This document shows, one piece after another, positions 51,435 through 62,364 of a stretch of DNA of 64,000 nt. Numbering within the stretch: the stretch's first letter is position 1; each line of letters starts with the position of its first letter. Source of the DNA: Panicum virgatum. Its lineage: Eukaryota > Streptophyta > Magnoliopsida > Poales > Poaceae. Below the pieces are notes generated by a model. It was not told the DNA's origin and did no database searches. It saw only the letters and a list, made by a program, of their open reading frames with translations. The translations under genes and the position numbers were made by a program. The stretch lies in NCBI RefSeq assembly GCF_016808335.1, contig NC_053139.1, positions 41,908,464 to 41,972,463 of the forward strand, read 5' to 3'.

Positions 51435-51914
51435 TCAAGCGAAGCCCTGGCCGGCGGGCTTGCACACGATGGGGCCGGTGGACGATTCGAGGAGGGTGGA
51501 TTTGGTGGCGAGGTAGCAGGTGCACTTGTGGATGATGCTGTGCACGACGACGAGGCCCTTCGAGGTGGCGACGACGCTGGGCGGGGTCGGAGGGGGAATG
51601 CGGATCGGGCCGAGGACGCTGCTGAGTTTTCTGGTGGTTATTGTACGTGCACCGGAAGATAGAGTAAGAGCGACGCAGTGCTTTAAATACTCAGGAACAG
51701 CTGCCTTGTACTCGGACAAGTTGCTAAAGCCGGCCGGGCATAGAGACACGGATGGCGGCGCCGGTGCGGGTGTAGGCGCCGGCGTCGGAGACGACGGTGT
51801 TGGAGCCGGAGCCGCCTGGGCCTTGGTAGAAGTAGCCGCGAGCGCGAGAGCCACCATGGCGAGGCACAGGAGCGCAGGGGGAGCAGCAGCCATGGTCTTC
51901 ATCACCAAGGCCAT
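51435..51914 (-). CDS. small secreted Pro/Cys-containing protein, unrecognised family
   Basis: This is a 159-aa intronless protein. Residues 1-34 form a signal peptide (hydrophobic core PPALLCLAMVALALAA), so it probably enters the secretory pathway and the cell wall or apoplast. Residues 35-55 are a Pro/Ala/Thr-rich spacer like those of wall proteins. The rest has five cysteines (59, 80, 131, 133, 151) with a CTC pair; this is not the eight-Cys lipid-transfer motif. The start was set at 51914, since in-frame ATGs at 51992 would add 26 residues before the signal peptide. A TATAAATA box lies about 97 bp upstream (52011-52018, minus strand), which supports a real promoter. The context is its own duplicated flanks (see 16421-16882). 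The function is unknown; a grass-specific wall or defence-type peptide is possible. Confidence 0.65.
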   Translation of the reverse strand: MALVMKTMAAAPPALLCLAMVALALAATSTKAQAAPAPTPSSPTPAPTPAPAPPSVSLCPAGFSNLSEYKAAVPEYLKHCVALTLSSGARTITTRKLSSVLGPIRIPPPTPPSVVATSKGLVVVHSIIHKCTCYLATKSTLLESSTGPIVCKPAGQGFA

Positions 51915-52010
51915 TGCCAGCTGATCAGTATGGGATGATGTTCTCAACCGGAGTAGTGTTACTGTGGAGGTGCCTGCCCCTGCCTGCTCCAATGGCAGCC
52001 ACCATGCAAG

Positions 52011-52018
52011 TATTTATA
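52011..52018 (-). promoter_or_regulatory. TATA box of the secreted-protein gene
   Basis: TATAAATA on the minus strand, 97 bp before the chosen ATG. This would place the transcript start near 51985 with a leader of about 70 nt. Confidence 0.7.
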
Positions 52019-52204
52019 GCCAAGCTGGGCCTTCGGGGCAAGCAAGTTGAGGCCGCAGTTGCTTGCTGGATTGGCCTGTGGTGCACACGTGCAGTGCAGG
52101 CAGAGTCAGCCAGGGTAGGATAGTACTAGCAGATTTTTTCCGAGGGCGTTTTGATTTTTTCATTCCATCTCGTGCTGCAAAATAAAATTCATCAGAGTAC
52201 TTGC

Positions 52205-52510
52205 GTTGTCATTTGTGGAGAGAGATGACGACGATGATTGCCATTTGTGGACCTCTGACGAGGGACTTGCAACTTGAAATAATGGGATCACGTACGCGTA
52301 AGAATAACGCACGCCTAACTTGCGTGCGTGCTCGTTAGTAAGTTTGATGGGCACGTACGCGCCGAACAGTGGGCGACGTTCCGAGACTCCAAGGTCCGTC
52401 TCTAACATAGCCTTGTGTAGGAATGGCTACAGTAGTTTTGCTTGCTGGCTGTGAGGCAGCGGCGGCGAGCGAACGTAGTCTAATGTATCACCCACCCACC
52501 AACCAGCATG
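52205..52510. repeat. segmental duplicate B, right block
   Basis: It matches 16636-16882: GGGACTTGCAACTTGAAATAA, AAGAATAACGCACGCCTAAC, TTGCGTGCGTGCTCGTTA, GTTTTGCTTGCTGGCTGTG and TGTATCACCCACC. It lies upstream of the secreted-protein gene and may include distal promoter sequence. Confidence 0.75.
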
Positions 52511-54465
52511 AACCGTGTTATATATGGAAAAGCGGAAGACTAGAGGGAGAAACAATAATTATATAGATATACTAGGCAACTATGCCCATGTGTTGCTAGA
52601 CAATAAAATGGTATAAATATTGGATACGTATTGTGCTCGTGTGTTAATTTGTAGAGATCTGACTCGCCCCCGCGTCGCCCCGCGTGGGTGATTCGAGCGG
52701 CCGCGGATCCCCGTCGCCTCCCACCCCCGACGACCCCTCTCGCCGCGCCGCTGCCCGAGCGTGCGGCCGGAAGCCTGTGCGGCTCGTGATGAGGGCGGTG
52801 GCGGGCCCATCCCCGTCCTCCAGCGGATCTGGGCAGACGCGGCCGCTTCAGCCACCTGAGGGAGGCTCGCCGGCCTCGGCGGCGCCCGGCGCCGATGGAG
52901 CCCGTGGGGTCACGGATCCGGCCCCACATCTGCCGGATCCGGTGATTGCGCGGCCTAGGGCGGCACCGGCGGCGAGCTGTACGCGCAGGCACTGGAGGTG
53001 GTGGTGGCCCAGCGACCGTGGGCGCGTTTGAGCATGTGGGCGGCTCTGGAGCTGGGAGATAGTGCAGCAACGGCCCGTTGCGGTGCGGCTGCGGGCTGCG
53101 AGCTGGCTGTGCGGCGCGGTTGCGACCCGTCGCAGCGTCTGCAAGGCGACGGCGTGAGGGACGGCCGCGTGAAGATCGGCGGTGGCGTGGTTATGTGGCC
53201 GGGGTGGCTTGCGCGTGGCCTCGCCGGCGGCGCCATGGAGGTGTGAGACACGGCCCTGCGACCACGGCGGTTGCTGACGTGGCTCGGCGGTGTCTGCGAC
53301 ACGGCTCGGCATCAACGGCGGTTCCGCGGCTGGCTTGGCCCAGTTTCGCAGGGGCGCCATGCTAGTGCGGCCCGGTGGTGACGTGTAACATCCCAAAATT
53401 CGCTAAGTTGATTCGTACGCTATTTAGTTTCAAAATTGAGTTTTCGTCGTTGAGCTCAAGTTTTTCCTAAAGCCTAACCCTAATATTTCGGGAACTTTTC
53501 CCTGTTCCGCCCGATCTCCCGATCCCTGTTAGACCCGACCCCGACAACCAAATCCGCCGCCCTATTCTTCCTTGACCCGCGCGTCGCACTCACGTGTGCC
53601 CGGCGCCGCGCGTGGCCGACCGAGCGCCGTGTTTTCGGCGCGAATCTCTCTCCCTCTCTCTTCTTTCCCCTCTCTCCCCTTCTTTTCTTTTTCTTTTCTT
53701 CTTTTCCTTCTTTTTCCCTCTCCTCTCTCCTTCCCCGCGCGCTCGGCCCCCCCTTCTGCTCTGCCCCGCTCCCGAGCACACCCCCGAGCGCCGCTCGCCA
53801 CGCGCACACCGGCCCGGATCCCCGACCTCGCTCTCCCGCGCGCGTCCAAGCCACGCTGCCCGGCCCCGCCTTCCCTGCTCTGCTCCGCGTGCCACCACGG
53901 CCGCTCCCTGCTTCCGCACGCGCGTGCCCGCCTTGCTTCCTGCTCCCGCGCACGCACACACGCGCAGCGCCCGCTGCTCACGCCGCGGTGCCCGCGCACA
54001 CGCCACTGCTCCCTGCCCCACCGCGTGCACACGAACGCGCACCTCGCCGTGCCCGCGTGCGCACCGCGACGCCCAACCGCCCGCGCAGCCGTGCCACGCC
54101 GCTCGCCCGCGACCCGCGCGCACGCGCCGACGCCCTGGGCGCACAGCACCGGTGACCTCGGCATAGCGCCGCCTGCGACGGTCGCCGCCTGCCCGAGGCG
54201 TCGCGTCACCTCGCCGTCCGCACCGTCATTGACGCCCGCACAGCGCCGCCTGCGCCGGTCGCCGCCCGCTCGAAGCATCACGTCACCAGTAGTTGCCTCG
54301 CCACCCGCCCAGCTGCCGCCGTCCCCGCTACGCGCCACCACGGCCCACTGCTCGCCTCGACGCTCGGGCGGCACAGCGCCGAGCCCCCCCTACCGCCATT
54401 AAAGCCAGTCGCAGAGCCCACCAGGCCGTCACCGCCGCACTCCCACCTCCACCGCATTGACCGCC

Positions 54466-54474
54466 TATAAAAGG
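54466..54474 (+). promoter_or_regulatory. TATA box of the Tekay-like LTR
   Basis: TATAAAAGG followed by GGACAAGGGG. It is the only strong TATA element in the LTR, so transcription should start near 54500. Confidence 0.6.
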
Positions 54475-55358
54475 GGACAAGGGGCACCCCCGAGCTCCAC
54501 GACCCCCACTCCGAGCTACACAGCCCCGTGCCTCTTCTCTCCGAGCTCCCTAGCGCCGCCACCGGAGCTGCCTAACGCCGCCACCGCCTGCTCCCGCTGC
54601 CCCGCCTCCTCGCCGCGCCTCAGGCCAAGGTGAGAGGGGGAATCGAACCCCTGCACCCCGCTGCCCCTTTTCCCCTCCTCTCCGGCCGCCGCCGTGACCC
54701 CGAGCCGTCGGCCCAACGCCGCCACCGCCCCGCTACCGCACGCCACCGCGGCCAGGCCGACCCGGGCCACCTCCGCTCGAGCTGCGGCCGGGGATCGACC
54801 CCGCAGGCCTCCCCTCTCCTTTTCCCCTTACCCCGGAGCCGCCCCGAGCCCCTGGCCGCCGGAATCGGCACCGCCGGCGAGCCGCCTCCCCCTCCCCTGT
54901 TTCCCAGCGCGAGGGGAGGAAGAGGACAGGGCATTATGCCCAAAACCCCCTAGCCTTCCCTGTTTTGTAAAAGAAACCCCCACCCTTTTAACCTTTTCCC
55001 TAAGAAGCCCTTCCTGTTTCCTTATTTTGCAAACAAGCCCTCCAACTTATAAACCCAATAATAAATAAACCCCTACACTTTTTCTAATAGGCCCAAGTAT
55101 TTTTAGAATTTTTAACCAAGCCCTTGCCCCCCAAGAATATTTACAAAGAAGCCCTGGACCCCGGTTTATCCCTAATCACTCCTTTAACCTATCATTTCAT
55201 GCGCCAAACGACTTCGGATCTACCTAAAACTTTACCACACCTCCCATGACATAATGTGGTCCATGCCATTAGAAAACCGCCCGAAAATATTACTCCGAAC
55301 TCCATAACTTAATTATTCCTGATTCGAGCTCAACGATAAATCTTTTATTGTCTGTTTC

Positions 55359-55541
55359 TTGATTGTGTGCTTGTTTGTATGCGTCGTAGACCATGGTGTG
55401 AACGAAGGAAAGCCCGTGGACGAACAGTACTGCGAACCCGCGAACGAGGACCAGTTCTGCGACCCCGAGCCCGAAGGACAGTGCTTCGACCAGGACCTCC
55501 CCGAAGGCTTCGAAGACGGCAAGTTCAATCCCGCCCTTTGA
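55359..55541 (+). CDS. acidic mini-ORF within the LTR R-U5 region
   Basis: A 60-codon frame, very acidic after the first ten residues: VNEGKPVDEQYCEPANEDQF, then CDPEPEGQCFDQDLPEGFED and GKFNPAL. A 3' splice-like site (CGTCGTAG) lies just before DHGVNEGK at about 55389. A second acidic segment (EENPDFVPDDAE, then stop) follows an acceptor (TTTTTACAG) near 56601. The two could be exons of one short spliced leader peptide. Coding is unproven. Confidence 0.3.
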   Translation: MIVCLFVCVVDHGVNEGKPVDEQYCEPANEDQFCDPEPEGQCFDQDLPEGFEDGKFNPAL

Positions 55542-58479
55542 TGCATGTTTCAGTCCTAGTTTTTATAAACATAACCTGTTGGCCTGCTTTATAAAATTGT
55601 ATATGTTTTGCCTGCATGAAAACACGGTTGGATAGCCACCCCTTGATTTGTTATAACCATTCCTTGACCACCTAGATTAATGTCTGATTTTGCTTGGATG
55701 TTAATCGCTATTAGAACGCTTAGGACTATACACATAATGCTATTTGTTTTATAAAAGAAAATGTGTGAGTATGTGGGAAGGGATAAAAGCGGTGTTTTTT
55801 TTTGAAAAGTGAGTTTTAGACGGGATGGATGGCATTTCTGCGGGATTTGCCATTTGGTGTGCTCGTGCCTGTGTGGCAGGGCAAGGAAGGGAGATATCCA
55901 TCTTGTCACAACTAAGGACCGAGTTGGTGTGTCATCTCACCTAACTCCACTATCGTGATAGCCATCAGGAGGGCTTAGCATAAACCCCACTAGTTGATGT
56001 GATAGCCATCAGGAGGGCTGAGAGCAACGGGTGCCCAAGGAAAAGGGATAGGCTCAGTGTGACTTATACCCCGGTTATACCTCAGAGTTAGGTCGATGAC
56101 CCCTTGGTAAATCCCGTGATGACAAATCAGGTCTAGCTAAGGTGGGTAATGGCTATGTCGGGATCTACACCGACACTACGGTGCTCGTGTTGTGGTACCC
56201 GCTTGTGGGTAAAGTTGCACACCTCTGCAGAGTTAAAAGCTATTCGAATAGCCGTGCCCACGGTATTGGGCGAGTTACGGTGTGGTCACATAACTAGTGT
56301 TTCTTTGGGGATGGGTTAGCGTGAGTTGTTTTGGAATTGTGTCCGGCAGTTGTGCCGTGTGCTACGACGGACAGGGAGTCCGGTAGCAGTTTAAAACTTG
56401 AACTCCGTGTTACTCAATTCAAAAACTGGTTTCTGATGTTTTCGGCTAAACGAACCCCTGCATAAAATTTAGCTTTCCGCAAAATAAACCGTAACCTTAT
56501 CCTTGTTTTACCTGAACATGCTATTCTGATATAACCCCCTCCGTGGGTGTGGTTGGACTTGCTGGGTACGTTTGTACTCACCCCATTCTTACTTTTTACA
56601 GAAGAAAACCCAGACTTCGTACCAGACGACGCCGAGTAGGGTTATCGTTCTACACCCAACCTTGCCTGTGGAACCGGCCCTGTTCGAGAAGATTTCGCTG
56701 ACGCAGTACTCTGAGCCCGAGCTAGATCCCATGTGGGTCGCGCTCTGGTGTTATATCGTAGCTTGGTTACTTGTTATTATCATTTGTATCGAGTGTCCTC
56801 CTCGGAGGTTTGTACGGTAATGAACCATCTGATGTAATAAATGTGGCATCAGCCTCCTGGGACTGATGTTTGTATCACATTTAAGTTCTCTTTTATGAGG
56901 GGACACTTCATGACGCGGCTGTGGCTCCGGCGCGTTGCCGGGTTGCGTGGACGGCGAAGGGAGATGGAGCTTCGGCAGCGGGCTTTGTGGAGCTGTGACA
57001 GTGGCGTCCCTCGGTTGGGGCGGCCGCAGTGATGGTGCCGTCTTGAGGCGACGAACGCGTGCAGTGGGGTGCCGGCAATCCGGGCGAAAGCTCTCGCCAG
57101 ATTCATTCTGGTGAAATGGTGGCGGCGCCTCCGGGCGTCGCTCTCCCTGTTGAGGGTGTCATTTTGGAGTTGCAACCCTCCTGCACGAGATCTCTGGGTG
57201 AAAACCCGGTCCAGCTCCTGGACGAGCGACGGCGGCGTCTGTGGGCGTCGTGACCTCCTTGGAGGCGTCGTCTCTAGAGACACCGTTCGGCGACTTGGCC
57301 GGCCTGCTGCTTGGGATTTTCCTCGGCCGGTGGTGACAAATCTGTCGGAGGGCGTGCGGAGAAGGGGGTTGCCTACCTCACGCCAAGACGCCTGCTCTTC
57401 TGTTGGTGGCCGGGGGTCATCACTCGGCTATTGTTCGCCTACGTGCAGCGTTCCGCGGCGCTTGGAGCTGTGTGGCAGTCTCCAGTGCGGTGCGGGACAG
57501 TGTTTGAAGGACGGCGCTAGCGGCAATGACAATCAGTGATGATTTGGCCTGCAGCGGATCGCGGCGGGGTGTTCAGCACGGCTGAACCATTCCGGTGCGG
57601 TACAACGTCGGAAGACGGCGCGGGCGACATCTTCGGTCTACTGGCTCGAGGGCAACGTCTACGTGCGAGGGGGAAAGCAACGTGATGATTTTGAACCACG
57701 GAGGTGGTCTGGCGGCTTGGTTCAGTTCCCGGGGGACAGGGCACCTCTTCTTACTGTCTCGACGGCAATCCCTGAAACGAGTACGGAGCGTGGTGCCGTG
57801 TGGCGGGTTGGTGGTCCCCGCACACGGGAGAGGCATGCTGAGTGGCGGGTTGGAGGTCCCGCGCACGCGAGAGTGGCGTCCAATGGCGGAAGTGGCGAGG
57901 CCCCCGCGCGTTGGGTTGCTCCAGACTTGGTGTTTTTCATGCCGTTGGGCGGTCGGTTTGGGTGCAGTACTGCAGTGGCCTCCTGGTGTGGTAGTGTCTG
58001 CCCCTTCTGCTCCTCTATCAACACTAGAACACTTCAGTTGTTTCGATAGCTGCAAGAGTGCAATGGTAGGTGGAAACTGCGGTTGTGCCTTTTCTCCTCT
58101 ATCGTCGTTGTGATTAGAGTTTGGTCGTGTTGATGTCTCAATCCAACCGGCCAGTGAGTATAGTTGAGCGGTAACCCGTGTTGACGTCCCAATCCAACCG
58201 GGCGAGTTTGTTGTTTTCTTTTCTTTTTGTTTCCTGCCTATGGCCTCCCAGGGCCGTAGTCTGGTATTTTTCTGCTATATCAATAGAAACACACTCGTCG
58301 AGTGCCGTTCGTTCAAAAAAAATTGTACAGATCTACGTGATCGAGTCGTGGACGGAGGGAGTTGGTCCGACTCGCATACCGAATGGACTAAAGCCCACCT
58401 GTCAATAACATAGGCGGACCAAACCAACATACCAAACCAAAAATTTGGGTGGAAACCTTACTCGCCTATGTTATTGACG

Positions 58480-58975
58480 GGTGGGCCCACGGTCCATCAA
58501 TCGGAATCCTAATCGGAATCCAAATAAATCAATTGAAATCCTAATAGGAACCCGAACAAATCAATATGAATCCCAATACAATCGAAAACCGGACAATTAA
58601 TACCTCACGCGGTCACGGTACATGTTGTACATGGAGTTTCCACCGAAAAAATTATTGAGCGCATATATTTATGGATAAAATTTATATTATCCCTAGCAAC
58701 GCACGGGCAAAATGCTAGTATATTTCTAAAGCAAGCAATGATTCCACGATCCTTTAATCAGAATCCAGATAAATCAATCAGAATCCAAACAAGTCATTCT
58801 GAATCGCAATCGGAACATAGACAATAAACACCTCGCGCGGTCACGGTACAATTTGTTCATCATAGAGTGAAAGAATATAAAATTGGTAGTCTCATGTAGA
58901 TATGGATAAAAAATTATATTAACCGCAGCAACGCACGGACTCTATACTATGCTAGGGATAGATTAAGATATGGTG
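58480..58975. repeat. two diverged tandem units with Helitron-like ends
   Basis: Two units of about 235 bp (58500-58720 and 58735-58960) share AATCAAT..GAATCC, CCTC(A/G)CGCGGTCACGGTACA, TATGGATAAAA and AGCAACGCACGG. The first ends AGCAACGCACGGGCAAAATGCTAGTA, close to the hairpin-then-CTAG ends of grass Helitrons. A related sequence in the other direction lies at about 52570-52600. The assignment is tentative. Confidence 0.35.
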
Positions 58976-61110
58976 GGAATTGGCATGATTTGACAAAAGA
59001 AAAAGAAAAAATCACACCCTGCTCGAACATAAACGTATCGTTGGAGGCCAGCCGCAGCACTAGCGCGGCCCGGACGGGCTTCACAGGCCGAAAATAACTA
59101 TGCATAAAGCATCTGGTTCTGGTTCTGGGACCTACAGATTTTCTGCGAGCACACCTTTCTTGCTTGTGGTTTTACAATGTCGGTGTCATGTCCAATGTTT
59201 TATCAATATTTTGTTTAAAGCGACCTGAAACCTATTTGAAACTGGTTTGAATTTCATCCTACGTAAATGATATGTCGTTCTTTTATGGGCAATGTAAGCC
59301 CTGCTCCAGCTGTGTCCACTGTCCAGAACCGCTCACGTTCAAGTTCAGCTGAGAACGGTTAGGTTCCGTTATTTTAAACAGGTTTTCATGATAAACCATT
59401 GCGTGGAGAATCTGCTGTCTTTGCAAGCTAAGTATTTCATAATCCTACGCTTATTAGAAATGTAGGACTCAAGCCGCTTAGAAACAGGACGCAAGTTTCT
59501 GTGCTAGATAACTTCTATGGTAAGCAAAATGTTTCATGTTAGATTTTCATTTTTTTTTCACCTATCAGCCGCTTATAAGCGGAACAGCCAAGGCGTACCT
59601 TGATGCTACGGCGCGCTTACCATCACCATGACGCAGCGTTAACGGGACGACAATATATTATTTTTTTTCACAACTCGCTACTTCATCCATACCTCTGTTT
59701 GTTGTGCTGTCGCTGGTGCTGATTTGTTGTGAGAGAAAAGTACTACTGGCTGGCGACTGCTGGCTGGTGCTGGTTTGGTGTGAGTGTTGGCTGGTTGCTG
59801 CGAACAGAGTGCATGTCTACTCAGAATCGGGTATACAGGCATCCTGAATTCTTAAACAGTATGAGGATTACTCCAAAAACACAAATGAGAAACTGTCTTT
59901 TACAATACTTTGCGAAAAAACGTCGTTATCCTTTGCTCTCCTCAAAAGTATTGCACTACACCCATGCTAGTCACTCGTTCTGCACTTCTCCGGGACTCGA
60001 GGTCTGCACAAAGAACAGGACGATTTATTAGTAAACTGATTAGTCACATGAGAACAGGAAGTTAATTATAAACCTTAGATACGCGAATTCCACATTGCTG
60101 CTATTTATATGGGTTGATGTGTTCTACAGTAGTGCCATCAGTAACAGAACATGTACCGTTTTTTATGACATTAGAGCATTATTTTCCTTCCGGGCAGCAA
60201 TACAACGTGGGTTGAGCTTACATATCTTTCAATCATATTTTCCCAAGAAAATCAAAGTTCTAGCAGCATGCCTGCTCATAGAGCTTCTAGTCAAAACGGT
60301 TATAGGAAGGCAAATGCCTGTCCCCGGATGGTTATTTTAACTTCCACAATTCCTCAACCAGAATAGGTAAAATACGGTTTGATCAAAGAGAAGAATAAAC
60401 AGGTAAGTTAGATGAAAATCAGTCAACCTTATATGCAACCATCCGGAAAACATCACAGAAAAAGAAATAATATACTAGCTGTGCAATTGGTCATCAGTTG
60501 TTTCTAGATCAGGTATGTTAAGAGATCCTTATTTGGAGGAACAAACAGTCATGATTCCAGATTTCGATGGACTATTGTTAGCATGCAACTCACAAACTTG
60601 AACTGCCAAGTTTGAAATATAGAAAGTTGCAAAAATGACATAGTTCAGAAGAAAAAAATAAATCATGCAGGCATGATACAACTACAATTATATTGGGCAT
60701 AGTAGTGGCTGGTTGGACAATTGGACAAGAGCTGGACGATTATGACTATAGGCATTGAACAATAGCAAGTAATGGCAGTGAGTGACTCTCAGCAGAAATT
60801 CAGGATAACAAAGAGACTTCACTTGTTGAGTTGTTGTACACTTCAAACACCACTGAAGAACTACAAATTGACAACAACTTAGGAAGGATGACATGCTAAA
60901 CATCAACACAAGTTCAGAACCTGTGGGAATCAACAGCGCATCTAATATTTTTACTGTAGTAAATTTAACAGACGAACTTCTGCTAGACTACCGATGATGC
61001 ACGAGGTAAAATCTAGTGACCAGTTAGGCAGTTACCACCTAATGAATCATACACCACAAAAACAGAATTCACAATCGAAGTGGACAATCATACTCGGATC
61101 GGCCGAGATC
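58976..61110. other. intergenic, no gene recognised
   Basis: AT-rich sequence with degenerate repeats, including a CTGGCTGGTGCTGGTTTGGTGTGAG motif region at 59705-59810. The ORFs at 59729-60340 and 60688-60933 lack coding character. The last part may include the SEC61-gamma 3' UTR. Confidence 0.45.
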
Positions 61111-61272
61111 TACCAGCCCCACTGCAGCGCAGCCTCCACACCACCCAATTCCACACAATCGCATGCAGTGTCACACAGAGAGTAGCGCGCACCGCAGATC
61201 AGCGAAGCACGATACCAAAAACAACCGGATCTAACGGAGGGGGGGGCGAGGAAGGGAGCCAGAGGCGCGCAC

Positions 61273-61588
61273 CTAGCTGGAACCGACGATGATGTTGTTG
61301 ATGGGGGATGAAGATGAGCTTGACGAAGAAGCCGACGAAGCCCATGACGACGAACCCGATCGCCGTCCGCGCCGCCACCTTGGTGAACTCTGCACACCGA
61401 GATCGCACAAACAACACCGTCAGATCTGGCAGAGGCGGAACCAAAACAGCACGGATCCGAACGGGGCGGCGGGTGGAGGGAGCCTGGCACGCACCCTTGC
61501 GGTCGGGCTTGTGGCAGCGCTTGACGAGGCGGACGCTGTCCTTGGCGAAGTCGCGGAGGGGATCCACCACCGAGTCGATCGCGTCCAT
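61273..61588 (-). CDS. SEC61G: SEC61 gamma subunit of the ER translocon (one-base frameshift near the end)
   Basis: SEC61-gamma is the small tail-anchored subunit of the Sec61 channel that moves proteins into the ER. Exon 1 (61588-61495) reads [20 protein letters not shown], then [12 protein letters not shown] 105-bp intron (GTGCG..TGCAG) interrupts the next codon, and exon 2 (from 61389) reads [20 protein letters not shown] then FFVKLIFIP, the single membrane helix. Plant proteins end about ten residues later. Here a run of five G (61303-61307, C5 on the coding strand) instead of the expected four shifts the frame, so the literal reading continues [11 protein letters not shown] for about 30 extra residues. 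The codons for the normal ending and its stop (61273) are still present in the other frame. Everything else is intact, so this is either an assembly error or a very young lesion. A TATA box lies at 61698-61703. Confidence 0.9.
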
Positions 61589-61697
61589 GGCGGCCGGGCG
61601 AGATCTCGGGGCGAGCACGCGGGGGAAGCGAGGGGTGTGGAAGGAAGCCGCCGCGAGCTTTGGGAAGTTTGTTTTGCCTTTCCTGACGGGTGGTCCC

Positions 61698-61703
61698 TTT
61701 ATA
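61698..61703 (-). promoter_or_regulatory. TATA box of SEC61-gamma
   Basis: TTATAAAGGG on the minus strand, about 110 bp upstream of the ATG. This would give a leader of about 80 nt. Confidence 0.55.
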
Positions 61704-61719
61704 AGCTAGTACGCATTTT

Positions 61720-61940
61720 GCTAGTTTGTTTGCTTGTTCAATTTGCTTGTCCGGGATCAGGCCTGCTAATGGGTTGGGTTGAAACGGGTTTTATGGTGTG
61801 GGTTTTGAAATGGAGTGTGTTTGGATAATTTAAAATGGATTGTATTAGTTAATGGGGTGGGTCGGGGCGGGTTCTATATAAATGCGGGTTATGGCGGGTT
61901 GGGGTGGGTTGAATGGATACTTTTTACAAAATAGTATAAC
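61720..61940. other. GGGTT-rich intergenic sequence
   Basis: Many GGGTT/GGGTTG/GCGGGTT words occur in irregular order. It is not a telomere-type array and no gene is visible. Confidence 0.4.
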
Positions 61941-62364
61941 TATATATAAATGTGGGTCCCACGTGAGAGCTGGACTCTGAAATTAAAACCACGTGTTTAT
62001 ATCAGAAAATTTTATCGAAATTGACTGAATTTTGTTGGAGATGACTCAGTACGACTGGCAGCTATTTGTGCAAAGCAGTGTGGCTAGAACTACCTGTGGG
62101 CCCCCACATGAAGAGCCGGACCCTGGAATTAAAACCTCGCGTTCACACTATAAAATTTTATCGAAATTGACTGAAATTTGTTGGAGATGACTCAGTACGA
62201 TTGGCAGCTACTCTGTGCAAAGCAGCGTGGCTAGAACTACACGTGGGCTCCACATCAAGAGCCGGACCCTAGAAATAAAACCTCGCGTTCACACTATAAA
62301 ATTTTATCGAAATTGACTGAAATTTGTTGGAGATGACTCAGTACGACTGTCAACTACTCTGTGC
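61941..62364. repeat. tandem repeat, 146-bp unit, about three copies
   Basis: AAAATTTTATCGAAATTGAC starts at 62006, 62152 and 62298, exactly 146 bp apart each time. The unit also contains GGAGATGACTCAGTACGA, GCAAAGCAG(T/C)GTGGCTAGAAC and a GAGCCGGACCCT word. The third copy is cut at CTCTGTGC (62364), where the 1.6-kb direct repeat begins. Confidence 0.9.

Larger units (their letters stand above)
53384..56910 (+). mobile_element. Tekay/Del-like solo LTR, 3.5 kb, with perfect 5-bp TSD
   Basis: It starts TGTAACATCCCAAAATTCG and ends GGACACTTCA, flanked by TGACG on both sides (53379-53383 and 56911-56915). A TATAAAAGG box at 54466 gives plus orientation and splits it into U3 of about 1.1 kb and R-U5 of about 2.4 kb. 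There is no gag or pol. The long GC-rich ORFs in U3 (53560-54400) are low-complexity. It is inserted in the L1-like retroposon. Confidence 0.9.
52661..58322 (+). mobile_element. L1-like retroposon with poly(A) tail, split by a solo LTR
   Basis: The element ends ..GAGTGCCGTTCGTTCAAAAAAAA (58322). TTGTAGAGATCT precedes it (52649-52660) and TTGTACAGATCT follows (58323-58334), an 11/12 target duplication. Without the inserted LTR (53384-56915) it is about 2.1 kb. It is GC-rich and has no reverse transcriptase that I recognise, so it is either a non-autonomous LINE-derived retroposon or a strongly decayed one. Near the 3' end CAATCCAACCGG is repeated (58140 and 58190), followed by a GGCCTCCCAGGGCC hairpin and the TATCAATAGAAACAC tail found in grass L1 elements. 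Confidence 0.65.

Noticed and set aside
51435..51992. Secreted protein as a lipid-transfer protein
   Set aside because: The eight-cysteine pattern with CC and CxC spacing is absent; only five cysteines are found after the signal peptide.
53560..54400. Long overlapping Arg/Pro/Ala-rich ORFs on both strands
   Set aside because: They lie in the GC-rich U3 part of the solo LTR, upstream of its TATA box, are low-complexity, and occur in several frames at once, as expected from composition.
61740..61920. GGGTT-rich sequence as an interstitial telomere repeat
   Set aside because: The plant telomere unit TTTAGGG is not present and the spacing is irregular.
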